Positions 1-7,358 of a stretch of DNA of 33,797 bases are shown here, in pieces. The notes below the pieces were generated by a model that was not told the origin of the DNA, did not search any database, and saw only the letters and a list, made by a program, of their open reading frames with translations. Positions within the stretch are counted from its first letter, which is position 1; the number at the start of each line of letters is the position of its first letter. A program made the translations under genes and the position numbers. This stretch comes from Lewinella sp. (lineage in GTDB: Bacteria > Bacteroidota > Bacteroidia > Chitinophagales > Saprospiraceae), in NCBI GenBank assembly GCA_026421165.1, contig JAPKCQ010000007.1, positions 1-33,797 of the forward strand. Reading direction: 5' to 3'.

Positions 1-20
1 CACAGCGTTTCTTTAAGCCG

Positions 21-101
21 ATGCTCGCTTCGCTCGTGCGGCTACGCCTTTTAGTACTGAAACGCTCCTTGAAGGCAGAGCCGCACGAGCGAAGTGAGCA
101 T
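21..101. repeat. Imperfect inverted repeat at left edge
   Basis: Arms 21-43 (begins ATGCTCGCTTCGCTCGTGCG) and 79-101 are 23 nt each, complementary except for one position, separated by 35 nt. It lies beyond the 3' end of the ABC ATPase gene, so it could act as a terminator or be an extragenic palindromic element. No T-tract follows either arm. Further right, 145-208 holds short degenerate repeats of the form AAGGCGAAGCCTTnGA. The partner permease expected for the ATPase is not seen in this stretch. Confidence 0.6.
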
Positions 102-208
102 GTTAGACGGGTAACTCTGTGTAACGCTGTGTTCCCAAAAGAAAAGGCGAAACTTTAGAAACAGTGAAAGGCGAAGCCTTGAGAACCACGAAGTAAAAAA
201 GCGAAGCC

Positions 209-1096
209 TTAGACCAACTCGAGTTCCATCCGCTCCCCAATCCGAGTAAAGTAGACGTCTTCCAAATCAGCGTTAACCGCCGTAAAGGAATGATCAGGCT
301 GAACCTCACTAAAGACATGAATCTCCGTCTTACCAGCCTTAAGCCGGGTAGAAATCACCTTAAAGGCAGCCATATGCGCACCTAAATCAGCCTTATTGAT
401 CAATTTTTTCCAGATGCTACCATCCATTTCTTTCACCAACTCTCCCGGATGGCCGGTGGCGATCACCTGCCCCAGGCAGATGATGGCCATATTGCTGCAG
501 AGATTCGTGACGTCTTCCACAATGTGGGTACTAAGGATCACGATGGTGTTCTCCCCAATTTCGCTCAGCAGGTTGTGGAAGCGGTTGCGTTCGGTGGGGT
601 CGAGACCTGCCGTGGGCTCATCGACAATGATGAGTTTAGGGGCTCCGAGCAGGGCCTGGGCGATGCCGAAGCGCTGCTTCATTCCGCCGGAGAAGGTACC
701 GAGGTTGTTCTTGCGTTTATCGTAGAGGTTGACCCGATTGAGCATTGCGCCAACGAGTTCTTTTCGCTCCTTGCGGTTATTGATGCCTTTGAGTCCGGCT
801 ACGTGGTCGAGCATGCTTTCAGCAGAGACTTTGGGGTAAACGCCAAACTCCTGCGGCAGGTAACCGAGTACACGGCGGACCGCATCTTTATCGCGCAGCA
901 CGTCGATATCGCCGAGGGTAATGCTGCCCGAATCTGCCTCCTGTAAAGTAGCAATGGTGCGCATCAGGCTCGACTTGCCCGCGCCGTTGGGGCCCAGTAG
1001 GCCGTACATCCCCTGCGGGATGGTTAAGTTGCAGTCATTGATGGCGTGGACGCCGTTGCCGTAGGTCTTGTTTAGGTTCTCAATTTTCAATTCCAT
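209..1096 (-). CDS. ABC transporter ATP-binding protein
   Basis: ATPase subunit of an ABC exporter, expected to sit on the cytoplasmic face of the inner membrane and power a separate permease. At 295 aa it is a single nucleotide-binding domain plus a C-terminal tail. Seen directly: Walker A GPNGAGKSS (residues 35-43), Q-loop YLPQEFG (about 79-85), signature FSGGMKQ (135-141), Walker B LIIVDEPTAGLD (155-166) and switch histidine in STHIVED (about H191). The tail after residue 230 resembles the regulatory extension of ABC-2-type exporters, and its substrate cannot be read. The ATG at 1096 is the natural start, since the strand-order motif begins at residue 1 (MELKIENLNKTYG). No permease lies next to it inside the window; one could lie beyond the left edge, after about 200 nt of repeats. 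Family assignment is firm, substrate unknown. Confidence 0.9.
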   Translation of the reverse strand: MELKIENLNKTYGNGVHAINDCNLTIPQGMYGLLGPNGAGKSSLMRTIATLQEADSGSITLGDIDVLRDKDAVRRVLGYLPQEFGVYPKVSAESMLDHVAGLKGINNRKERKELVGAMLNRVNLYDKRKNNLGTFSGGMKQRFGIAQALLGAPKLIIVDEPTAGLDPTERNRFHNLLSEIGENTIVILSTHIVEDVTNLCSNMAIICLGQVIATGHPGELVKEMDGSIWKKLINKADLGAHMAAFKVISTRLKAGKTEIHVFSEVQPDHSFTAVNADLEDVYFTRIGERMELELV

Positions 1097-1222
1097 AGTG
1101 GGTGCTTTAAGCTTGTGGCCTTAAAGATTTAAAAAAATAACGTTGAAATAGGTACTATCCGACTAAAGGCAGGGTTTTCCCGGATAGAAATACATTTTGC
1201 CCCCCCAGAGAGGATTACTCGC

Positions 1223-1236
1223 AGGCGAGCTCGCCT
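1223..1236. repeat. 14-bp perfect palindrome
   Basis: AGGCGAGCTCGCCT is a perfect palindrome in the 183-nt gap between the lipoprotein stop and the ABC ATPase start. On the minus strand it lies upstream of the ATPase gene, so it could be a regulator site or a small hairpin of the lipoprotein transcript. Nothing in the sequence decides between these. Confidence 0.35.
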
Positions 1237-1265
1237 AATCTTCAGCCTAAATAATATCGGCATAT

Positions 1266-1290
1266 AAGACCAAATGGGTTTATTGGTCTT
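1266..1290 (-). terminator. Hairpin spanning a stop codon
   Basis: AAGACCAA (1266-1273) and TTGGTCTT (1283-1290) form a perfect 8-bp stem. The TAA stop codon of the lipoprotein gene (1280-1282) lies in the 9-nt loop. No clear U-tract follows, so intrinsic termination is only possible; it may instead stabilise the 3' end of the transcript. Confidence 0.4.
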
Positions 1291-1927
1291 GCTTAACCGC
1301 CCTGGCGGTTTTGGCTACCTCTTCTTTAACAAACGCTCCGAAGTAGGAGCGGTAGTTTCCGTTCTGGTCGACTACGGTAAAACTGCTACATGGGTAGTGA
1401 TGCTTGAAAAAGGTCTGCTCTATTAACTGGTTACCGTCCTGGTTCCAATCCCGGTTCAGGGTGCGCCTTTCCAGTCCTTCATCGTTCTTGTAGACGTAAA
1501 ATACAAAGGTCTTATCGATGGCTGCCAGTTTAGCTTCCATCTCATCGTACCAAACATCGCGGGTCTCACGCGTTGCATTTCCGGTGGAATTACAGAGATC
1601 CTTTCCTGGGTAGTAGACTATTGCCGCTAGGTATTCTGCGGGGAGCCTCCCCTCCGCTAGTCCGTTGAGGTAAAGCGCTACCGCCTGGTTATCCTCCGGG
1701 CTTATTTTTCCCGCCTCTTTGCGGGGCACCAAGCGATACTCAATCGAATCTGCATTTGTAATGGTGGCCGTAATGAGCTTCCCGCGGTTCCTATCAAAGA
1801 TCTCACGCTGTTTTTCTTTAGAAACGGCCTGCCCATTTTGGTCAAAATAAATGCCGGATCGCCCCGGCGTGGATCCGCAAGAGAAGACAAATAAAGCAGC
1901 AAAGAGCAAACAGGTGAAATACTTCAT
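1280..1927 (-). CDS. Small lipoprotein, function unknown
   Basis: A secreted lipoprotein of about 215 aa. The ORF track starts at 1957, but the internal ATG at 1927 gives a textbook lipoprotein signal: MKYFTC, a hydrophobic run, then the lipobox FVFSCG, with a short mature linker. I therefore prefer 1927. The mature part is mixed alpha/beta and charged, with no repeat or catalytic motif I recognise; two further cysteines (in DLCNSTG and HYPCSS) might pair. It stands alone, divergent from the epimerase-methyltransferase gene and upstream of the ABC ATPase with a 183-nt gap, so an operon is doubtful. Lipoprotein status is confident; function is unknown. Confidence 0.7.
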   Translation of the reverse strand: MKYFTCLLFAALFVFSCGSTPGRSGIYFDQNGQAVSKEKQREIFDRNRGKLITATITNADSIEYRLVPRKEAGKISPEDNQAVALYLNGLAEGRLPAEYLAAIVYYPGKDLCNSTGNATRETRDVWYDEMEAKLAAIDKTFVFYVYKNDEGLERRTLNRDWNQDGNQLIEQTFFKHHYPCSSFTVVDQNGNYRSYFGAFVKEEVAKTARAVKQDQ

Positions 1928-2036
1928 AAGGTTGTAAATATAGCTAGACCGTGCCAACTACCTCCGGAAGAACATAACTTTATAATCACAAGCCTGTTTC
2001 TCACTTTAACAGACCAACGAACCAACAGACCAACCC

Positions 2037-3041
2037 ATGCGCCTCGACCACATCGGAATAGCAGTAGCCGATCTCACCGCCGCCGAAAACCTAATCGCCC
2101 GCCTGCTCGGCCGCAAGTCCTACAAGCGCGAAACGGTTGCAGAGCAGCACGTTACCACCAGCTTCTTCACCGCCGGAGCTTCGGATGCGAAGCTTGAGCT
2201 GGTCGCGGCTGAAGGAGAACAAGGGCCGATCCATAAACACCTCGAAAAGCGTGGCCCTGGCATCCACCACCTCGCCTTCGAGGTCGACGATATCGAGGCG
2301 GAGATGAAGCGGCTAGCGGCCGATGGCTTCGAGCTTTTACAAGAAAAACCAAGCAAAGGAGCCGACAACAAACTCGTTTGTTTCCTCCACCCCAAAAGCA
2401 CGAACGGAGTGCTGGTCGAAATCTGCCAGAGCATTAAAACCACCTCCGACCCCGCTGATTACTGGGGCAGCCGCTACGATAAAGGCAATACTGGTTGGGA
2501 CATCGGCTACCCCTCTCCACCCATCACCAACTACCTCGATCAGATCCCCGACAAGTCACTGCGCCTCCTCATCCCCGGAGCCGGTAACGCTTACGAGGCA
2601 GAATATGCATGGAAGCTAGGCTTCACCAACGTATTCGTCATCGATGTGGCCGAGCAACCGCTGAAAGCCTTTGCCCTGCGGGTGCCCGACTTCCCCCCAG
2701 AACAACTTATCCAAGGTGACTTTTTCGAGCACACCGGCCAGTACGATCTAATCTTGGAACAAACCTTTTTCTGCTCCTTCCCTCCCCTACCCGAAACCAG
2801 AAGCGCCTACGCCGAAAAGCAACACGCGTTACTGGCACCGGGAGGAAAACTAGTAGGTCTCTGGTTCGACGTCCCCCTGACCGGAGATCTGGAAAAGCGG
2901 CCCTTCGGCGGTACGCAGGAAGAATACAAGGAATACTTCGCCCCTTACTTCGAAACGGAGTCTTTTACCCCTGCTACCAACTCGATTGCGCCGCGGATGG
3001 GTAGTGAGTTGTTTGGGATATTTCGGAAGGCGGGGATTTAG
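2037..3041 (+). CDS. VOC epimerase-like / TPMT-like methyltransferase fusion
   Basis: One uninterrupted 334-aa ORF carries two complete enzyme domains. Residues 1-131 match methylmalonyl-CoA epimerase of the VOC superfamily: MRLDHIGIAVADL at the N-terminus, GIHHLAFEVDD in the middle and NGVLVEICQ at the end supply the expected His/His/Glu metal ligands. Residues about 137-334 match the thiopurine-methyltransferase-like SAM-dependent family: YWGSRYDKGNTGWDIGYPSP is the family's N-terminal hallmark and LLIPGAGNAYEAEYAW the SAM-binding loop. The linker is only about five residues (KTTSD). The epimerase is normally a free protein of about 135 aa and the methyltransferase one of about 195 aa, so both appear full length. 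Epimerase activity would link (R)- and (S)-methylmalonyl-CoA in propionate metabolism; the methyltransferase substrate is unknown. Codon use shifts towards G/T-ending codons in the last 30 codons. Confidence 0.85.
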   Translation: MRLDHIGIAVADLTAAENLIARLLGRKSYKRETVAEQHVTTSFFTAGASDAKLELVAAEGEQGPIHKHLEKRGPGIHHLAFEVDDIEAEMKRLAADGFELLQEKPSKGADNKLVCFLHPKSTNGVLVEICQSIKTTSDPADYWGSRYDKGNTGWDIGYPSPPITNYLDQIPDKSLRLLIPGAGNAYEAEYAWKLGFTNVFVIDVAEQPLKAFALRVPDFPPEQLIQGDFFEHTGQYDLILEQTFFCSFPPLPETRSAYAEKQHALLAPGGKLVGLWFDVPLTGDLEKRPFGGTQEEYKEYFAPYFETESFTPATNSIAPRMGSELFGIFRKAGI

Positions 3042-3077
3042 CAGCGACTCATCGTTTGATGAAAAAAAAATTATCCG

Positions 3078-3104
3078 TACGGGCAGGGCTCACTCCCGCC
3101 CGTA
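3078..3104. repeat. GC-rich hairpin, possible terminator
   Basis: TACGGGC (3078-3084) pairs with GCCCGTA (3098-3104), and an inner GGG/CCC extends the stem with one bulged A. It follows the fusion gene by 37 nt. No T-tract follows, so it may be an extragenic palindrome rather than an intrinsic terminator. Confidence 0.5.
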
Positions 3105-3173
3105 TCCGCTAGCTGAGAATCGAATAGAAGCGCTCGCTCAGCAAGCGGCCATACCAAAACATGACACCCGCAG

Positions 3174-3194
3174 GGGCGGGGGCAAGCCCCGCCC
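3174..3194. repeat. GC-rich extragenic palindrome
   Basis: GGGCGGGG (3174-3181) and CCCCGCCC (3187-3194) form a perfect 8-bp stem with a GCAAG loop, 34 nt before the MFS start codon. Similar GGGGCGGGG/CCCCGCCC palindromes recur as dispersed extragenic repeats in many bacterial genomes. It may lie in the 5' leader of the transporter. Confidence 0.55.
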
Positions 3195-3227
3195 TACAAG
3201 CAGACAATATATTTTACACTCCATCAA

Positions 3228-4526
3228 ATGAGCCAAGAAAAGCGCCTACTCCTAATTCTCGCCGCAGTCCAATTCTGCCACATCATCGATTTCATGATCA
3301 TCATGCCGCTGGGCAAAACGATCATGGAGGTTTTTGACATTTCGCCGGGGCAATTTGCCTGGCTGGTCTCCGCCTACGCGGGTGCGGCGCTGGTGGGCAA
3401 CCTGATCAGTACGGCCTTTATTGACCGGTTCGACCGGCGCACGGCGCTGCTCTTTTTGTTTTGTGGTTTTACCTTGGGAACATTTGCCTGCGCCTTTGCG
3501 CCTACTTATTTTTCCTTGCTGGTTTTTCGGGCATCGACCGGCATTTTCGGCGGAACGCTGGGTGCATTGGTGCTCGCCATTGTGGGCGACGTTATTCCGC
3601 TGGAGCGGCGTGGCGCGGCTATCGGCTGGGTGATGACGGCTTTCTCGGTGGCCAGCGTGGTGGGCGTCCCGTCGGGCATCTGGATTGCGGCAGAGTACGG
3701 CTGGAGCGCACCTTTCGTGGCTACGGCTATGATCTCGTCGGCCTTCGTCGTACTGGCGTATTTCATCGTACCGTCTCTGCGTGGTCATTTAGATGATCAG
3801 GCGCGGCCGCAGGTACAAAAAAAGGATCGAAAAGCAATGGAAGCCGCTATCGACACCGCCGCCCTGCAGGAAGCTAATTTACCTCCTGCCGGTATGGCCC
3901 TCGCCCCGAAACACGGACTACGCAAAGTCGTAGACCCTTTCGTACGCATCTTCTCCGACGCCAACCAGCGGGCCGCCCTGCTTTTCACCATGACGCTGAT
4001 GCTCGGACACTTCACCGTCATCCCCTTCATCGCGCCGTACATGCAGATCAACATCGGTTTCGAAGATAAGCAAGTAGGCCTGATCTACCTCATCGGCGGA
4101 TTACTAACCGTAGTCCTCCTCCCCTTCTTCGGCAAGCTATCGGACCGCTACGGCCGAATGCCCGTATTCACCACCGCTTCCATGTTCGCCCTTGCCAGCA
4201 TCTATGCACTTACGAACCTCGACACCGACTCCATCTTCCTCGCCCTGCTGGCAACCTCCTCTTTCTTCGTGGTGGCCAGTGGCCGTAACGTACCGGCTAC
4301 AACGATGATCACTTCCGTCGTCCGGCCAGAGAACCGGGGTGGCTTCATGAGCATCCGCCAGTCCATCAACGAAATGGCCTTGTTCGCCAGCACCTTAATC
4401 GCCGGCTTCATCATCACCGAAGGGCCGGACGGTAAGCTGGAACACTATGAATGGCTGGGCTACTTCACCATGCTTATGAGTGTAATTGCCGTATGGGCGG
4501 CCAGCCGTATTCGGTCGGTAGCTTAA
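3228..4526 (+). CDS. MFS transporter
   Basis: A 432-aa major facilitator superfamily permease, predicted in the inner membrane with about 12 transmembrane helices in two halves. Seen: the motif-A-like loop STAFIDRFDRRTALL between helices 2 and 3, a matching GKLSDRYGRMPVF in the second half, and a long charged central loop (about residues 187-235, QARPQVQKKDRKAME...) joining the halves. The opening MPLGKTIMEVFDISPGQFAWL is like drug/sugar efflux proteins of the AraJ/YdhP type; the substrate is not readable. The ATG at 3228 is the only sensible start. It converges on the PhyH-family gene with a 132-nt gap in which I see no strong terminator. Codon choice differs between halves: ttt-Phe and G-ending codons before about 3790, mostly ttc and C-ending after. 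Confidence 0.9.
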   Translation: MSQEKRLLLILAAVQFCHIIDFMIIMPLGKTIMEVFDISPGQFAWLVSAYAGAALVGNLISTAFIDRFDRRTALLFLFCGFTLGTFACAFAPTYFSLLVFRASTGIFGGTLGALVLAIVGDVIPLERRGAAIGWVMTAFSVASVVGVPSGIWIAAEYGWSAPFVATAMISSAFVVLAYFIVPSLRGHLDDQARPQVQKKDRKAMEAAIDTAALQEANLPPAGMALAPKHGLRKVVDPFVRIFSDANQRAALLFTMTLMLGHFTVIPFIAPYMQINIGFEDKQVGLIYLIGGLLTVVLLPFFGKLSDRYGRMPVFTTASMFALASIYALTNLDTDSIFLALLATSSFFVVASGRNVPATTMITSVVRPENRGGFMSIRQSINEMALFASTLIAGFIITEGPDGKLEHYEWLGYFTMLMSVIAVWAASRIRSVA

Positions 4527-4658
4527 TGTTCTAACGTTAATTTCATACAAATTATCCTTCTAAATACCTATTTAATCAATTTAGGTCACGATTAACGATT
4601 ACAAAGACATTCACCTACAACTTCACGGATCAGGCTCGGCTGGCGAGTTGCACCTGGC

Positions 4659-5549
4659 CTACACCTCCGCAGGGTCAAACAGCAGCGGAAAATATTTTCC
4701 TTCCATCTTTTTCCCCTCGCCAACGGACGGTACGCCCGCAAGTAGTACTTCGTTGGTATTGGCCCGGGTACCGTCGGCAAAAACGTTGAGCACGAAGGCA
4801 CGGCGGGAACGGTCAGAAGAATTGGCGTAGGAGCCATGCAGTAGTTTTGGATGGTGGAAGGAGCCATAACCTGCTGGCATTTCGATGGCTACTTTATTGG
4901 CAAATTGTTCCTTCTGTTCCTCGTTCAGGGCTTTTTCAATTCCGTACATATCACCCGCCAGGCTGGTGGTTTCCAGCAGCGGCCAGCGGTGGCTACCCGG
5001 AACGTACTGCAGGCAGCCGTTGGCCTCCGAGGCATCATCCAGCGCGCACCAGCAGGTAAGGTGCTGGAGGGGTCCGGTCCTGGTCCAGTAGCTGTAGTCT
5101 TGGTGCCAGGCCACTACGCCACCGTGTTTAGCGGGCTTGCAGAACAGTTGGTCGTGCCAGAAGCGGACGGCGCGCTTGCCCAGCAACTGGCTCGCGGCAA
5201 CCACGAAACGTGGATTCCAGAGTGCATCGTGGAAGCCCTTAGTGATGCGCCAGTGCCCGAGGGAATGGAAGAGAACGGTGTTGCTGTCTTCGGATTCGTT
5301 GGAGTGAAACTCGTAGAAGAGGTCGTGCTTCGGGTGGTCGGCTTCAGCAATTTCGGCAAGGTCTTTGCGTAGCTGCTCTACCTGTTCGGTTTCCAGTAGT
5401 TTTATGTTGTGGAGGTAGCCGTATTCTTCCCAGAAGGCCAGTTGCTCTTCCGAAAGTTTGTACTGATCCCACGCAGCACGGGCAGGAAGATTGGGGAAGA
5501 GGTCGGAGATCATTTGGTGGTGATCGGCAAAATCGCGGCTGATGGGCAT
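4659..5549 (-). CDS. Phytanoyl-CoA dioxygenase (PhyH) family protein
   Basis: A 296-aa Fe(II)/2-oxoglutarate-dependent oxygenase of the PhyH family, presumably cytoplasmic. Seen: the HxD metal motif in AWHQDYSYW (H149, D151), the distal histidine in LLHGSYANSSDRSRRAF (H238), and the downstream arginine of the same segment, which usually binds 2-oxoglutarate. Between them lies the family-typical CALDDASEANGCLQYVPGSH. Length is normal. The reaction is hydroxylation of a substrate using O2 and 2-oxoglutarate; bacterial members act on diverse small molecules, so the substrate is open. The ATG at 5549 is supported by a close match to a Bacteroidota promoter 23-53 nt upstream. Convergent with the MFS gene; no operon partner. 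Confidence 0.88.
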   Translation of the reverse strand: MPISRDFADHHQMISDLFPNLPARAAWDQYKLSEEQLAFWEEYGYLHNIKLLETEQVEQLRKDLAEIAEADHPKHDLFYEFHSNESEDSNTVLFHSLGHWRITKGFHDALWNPRFVVAASQLLGKRAVRFWHDQLFCKPAKHGGVVAWHQDYSYWTRTGPLQHLTCWCALDDASEANGCLQYVPGSHRWPLLETTSLAGDMYGIEKALNEEQKEQFANKVAIEMPAGYGSFHHPKLLHGSYANSSDRSRRAFVLNVFADGTRANTNEVLLAGVPSVGEGKKMEGKYFPLLFDPAEV

Positions 5550-5571
5550 GATAGTATTGCTTAATGTTCTC

Positions 5572-5602
5572 CAAAGATAAGGGCCGCTTGAATAGCAGTA
5601 AA
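5572..5602 (-). promoter_or_regulatory. Candidate Bacteroidota promoter for the PhyH gene
   Basis: On the minus strand, TATCTTTG (5572-5579) matches the Bacteroidota -7 consensus TAnnTTTG exactly. TTTA (5599-5602) is a 3/4 match to the -33 TTTG box, with a 19-nt spacer. This predicts a 5' leader of about 15 nt for the gene starting at 5549. Inferred from consensus only. Confidence 0.6.
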
Positions 5603-5767
5603 TTTAGATTTTGGCGGCGGTGCGCAGGAGCAACGAAACGGTTTAAAGGAGCAATGATGACCGGCCGCCGTTAAAATCCTCTTATCTTTTGCCCTCCGGT
5701 CACTACCGGATTGAACCTCTACCCCCTGAATACCTTAATAGGAGGTATAACGATTTACGCTTCAGCC

Positions 5768-7267
5768 ATGACCAGACTCCTACTTACATCCCTACTCTTT
5801 TTAACCTTCCTTTGCACCAGCGTCCGCGCCCAAACGGTACCCCGTACGCTGCCCGTGCGTGTACAAGACGCCGTACGCTTTGGTAGCACCGAGGTGTTTG
5901 GCAGCGCCCGCTTCTTCGGTACCGGCGGCAGCATGACCGCCATCGGGGTCGATGCCACAACGCTGCACACCAACCCCGCCGGCATCGGCTGGAACCGCTT
6001 CAACGCCGCCCAGATCACGCCCGGCTTCGCCCTCAACAACCTGACGGCAGGCCTGCGCAACGGCACCGGTAATGAGGATAACAGCGTGACCGACGGCAGC
6101 TTCGTCGTACCCAGCGCCAGCCTTATTTGGGCCGGTGATACCCGCTCCGTCAACTGGTCTACCTTAAATTTTGGCATCAGCTACACACGCCTGGCGGACT
6201 TTAATGAAACCATTGCCTATGGTGGTCGTAGCGAAGGCGGCATCGTTGATGCCATTGTAGAAGACCTGAACGACGGTATTATCGACGGTTTCCGCTCCGA
6301 ACTTGCACGACAAATCCCTGGCGCAATTCAGCAAGACGATCTAGGTTTCTTCTCCGACTTTGACCTCGAGAGCAGTGTCGGCGGGCAGGTTCGCCGCGAA
6401 GGTCGGGTGGAACGCAGCGGCAGCCTGAACGAGATCGCCCTTGGCTTCGGTGGTAATTACAAAGAAAAAGTGCTCTGGGGCCTAACCATCGGTATTCCGA
6501 CCATCGACTTCACGGAGACGAAGGTCTATGATGAAGTGGATGATCTCGACGAAATCACCTTCTTCGATAATGCTGGCTTCGATGAATTACTGGAGCTGTC
6601 CGGCTCCGGCGTAAACTTCAAATTCGGCCTCATTGGCCGGCCGACGGACAACATCCGCCTCAGCGTCGCCATCCACTCTCCCACTTTCTGGACAGTCGAC
6701 GAGGTGTACGAAACCACCTTCGAATACAACTTCACTGACGCTGGACAGGCCCAGGGCGGCACCGAACTGAGCCCCCGCAACGAAGCAGCTTACAACCTCA
6801 GCACCCCCTGGAAGTTCTACCTCGGCGCCGGCTACCTGTTCAGCAAGAAGGGCTTCCTCTCCGTCGATCTGGACTACAGCAACCTGAAGGGCACCTCCTT
6901 TAGTTCCGACGACTTTGCTACCGTAGATGAAGCCGCGAATGAAGATGTGGACCGGGAATTGAAAAGCTCGCTCGGCGTTCGGCTGGGCGGCGAACTCAAC
7001 CTCAAACCCTTCCAGGTCCGCGCCGGTATAGGCTACCGCCAGAACCCGGTCGTTAATCTCCGCAACGATGAGGACGCCGCTAACCTGAGCCTCTCCGGAG
7101 GGGTGGGCTACAGCTCCGGTAAATTCTTCGTTGACGCCGCCGTAAGATTGGAAGACAACAGCGCCTACTACGCACCCTACAGCACCTTTGCTTTTGACGG
7201 GCAGGTGGTGGATACGAACCGTAGCCGGATTACAAGTGTGGTAACATTTGGTTTCCGTGGCTTCTGA
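5768..7267 (+). CDS. FadL/OMPP1-like outer-membrane protein
   Basis: An outer-membrane beta-barrel of the FadL/OMPP1/TodX transport family, the fold that also includes PorV of the type IX secretion system. The track start (5711) adds an implausible 19-residue extension. Starting at ATG 5768 gives a clean signal peptide, MTRLLLTSLLFLTFLCTSVRAQT, and a 499-aa protein. The mature N-terminus has the family pattern FGSARFFGTGGSMTAIGVDATTLHTNPAGIGW, followed by alternating amphipathic strands and an aromatic C-terminus (VVTFGFRGF). It is about 100 residues longer than typical PorV, so I do not name it PorV; a general hydrophobic-substrate porin is the safer call. It ends 8 nt before a long hairpin shared with the convergent barrel gene, and gldB follows, giving an outer-membrane neighbourhood. 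Confidence 0.8.
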   Translation: MTRLLLTSLLFLTFLCTSVRAQTVPRTLPVRVQDAVRFGSTEVFGSARFFGTGGSMTAIGVDATTLHTNPAGIGWNRFNAAQITPGFALNNLTAGLRNGTGNEDNSVTDGSFVVPSASLIWAGDTRSVNWSTLNFGISYTRLADFNETIAYGGRSEGGIVDAIVEDLNDGIIDGFRSELARQIPGAIQQDDLGFFSDFDLESSVGGQVRREGRVERSGSLNEIALGFGGNYKEKVLWGLTIGIPTIDFTETKVYDEVDDLDEITFFDNAGFDELLELSGSGVNFKFGLIGRPTDNIRLSVAIHSPTFWTVDEVYETTFEYNFTDAGQAQGGTELSPRNEAAYNLSTPWKFYLGAGYLFSKKGFLSVDLDYSNLKGTSFSSDDFATVDEAANEDVDRELKSSLGVRLGGELNLKPFQVRAGIGYRQNPVVNLRNDEDAANLSLSGGVGYSSGKFFVDAAVRLEDNSAYYAPYSTFAFDGQVVDTNRSRITSVVTFGFRGF

Positions 7268-7275
7268 GTTGCTCC

Positions 7276-7350
7276 CCGGATTCTTATTGCAGAAAATAGC
7301 CCCAACTCGCTTCTAACGAGTTGGGGCTATTTTCTGCAATAAGAATCTGG
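7276..7350. terminator. Very long bidirectional terminator hairpin
   Basis: Arms 7280-7309 and 7317-7346 are perfectly complementary over 30 nt with a 7-nt loop (CTTCTAA). Three further pairs and one G-T wobble extend the stem to 7276/7350. The core AGCCCCAACTCG / CGAGTTGGGGCTATTTT carries a U-tract for the plus strand, and the mirrored A-tract serves the minus strand, so it can terminate both convergent outer-membrane genes. It starts 8 nt after one stop and ends 8 nt before the other. Confidence 0.9.
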
Positions 7351-7358
7351 AGAGGTAG

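Noticed and set aside
5711-5767. Upstream start of the FadL-like gene given by the ORF track
   Set aside because: It would place 19 residues before a clean signal peptide; ATG 5768 is preferred.
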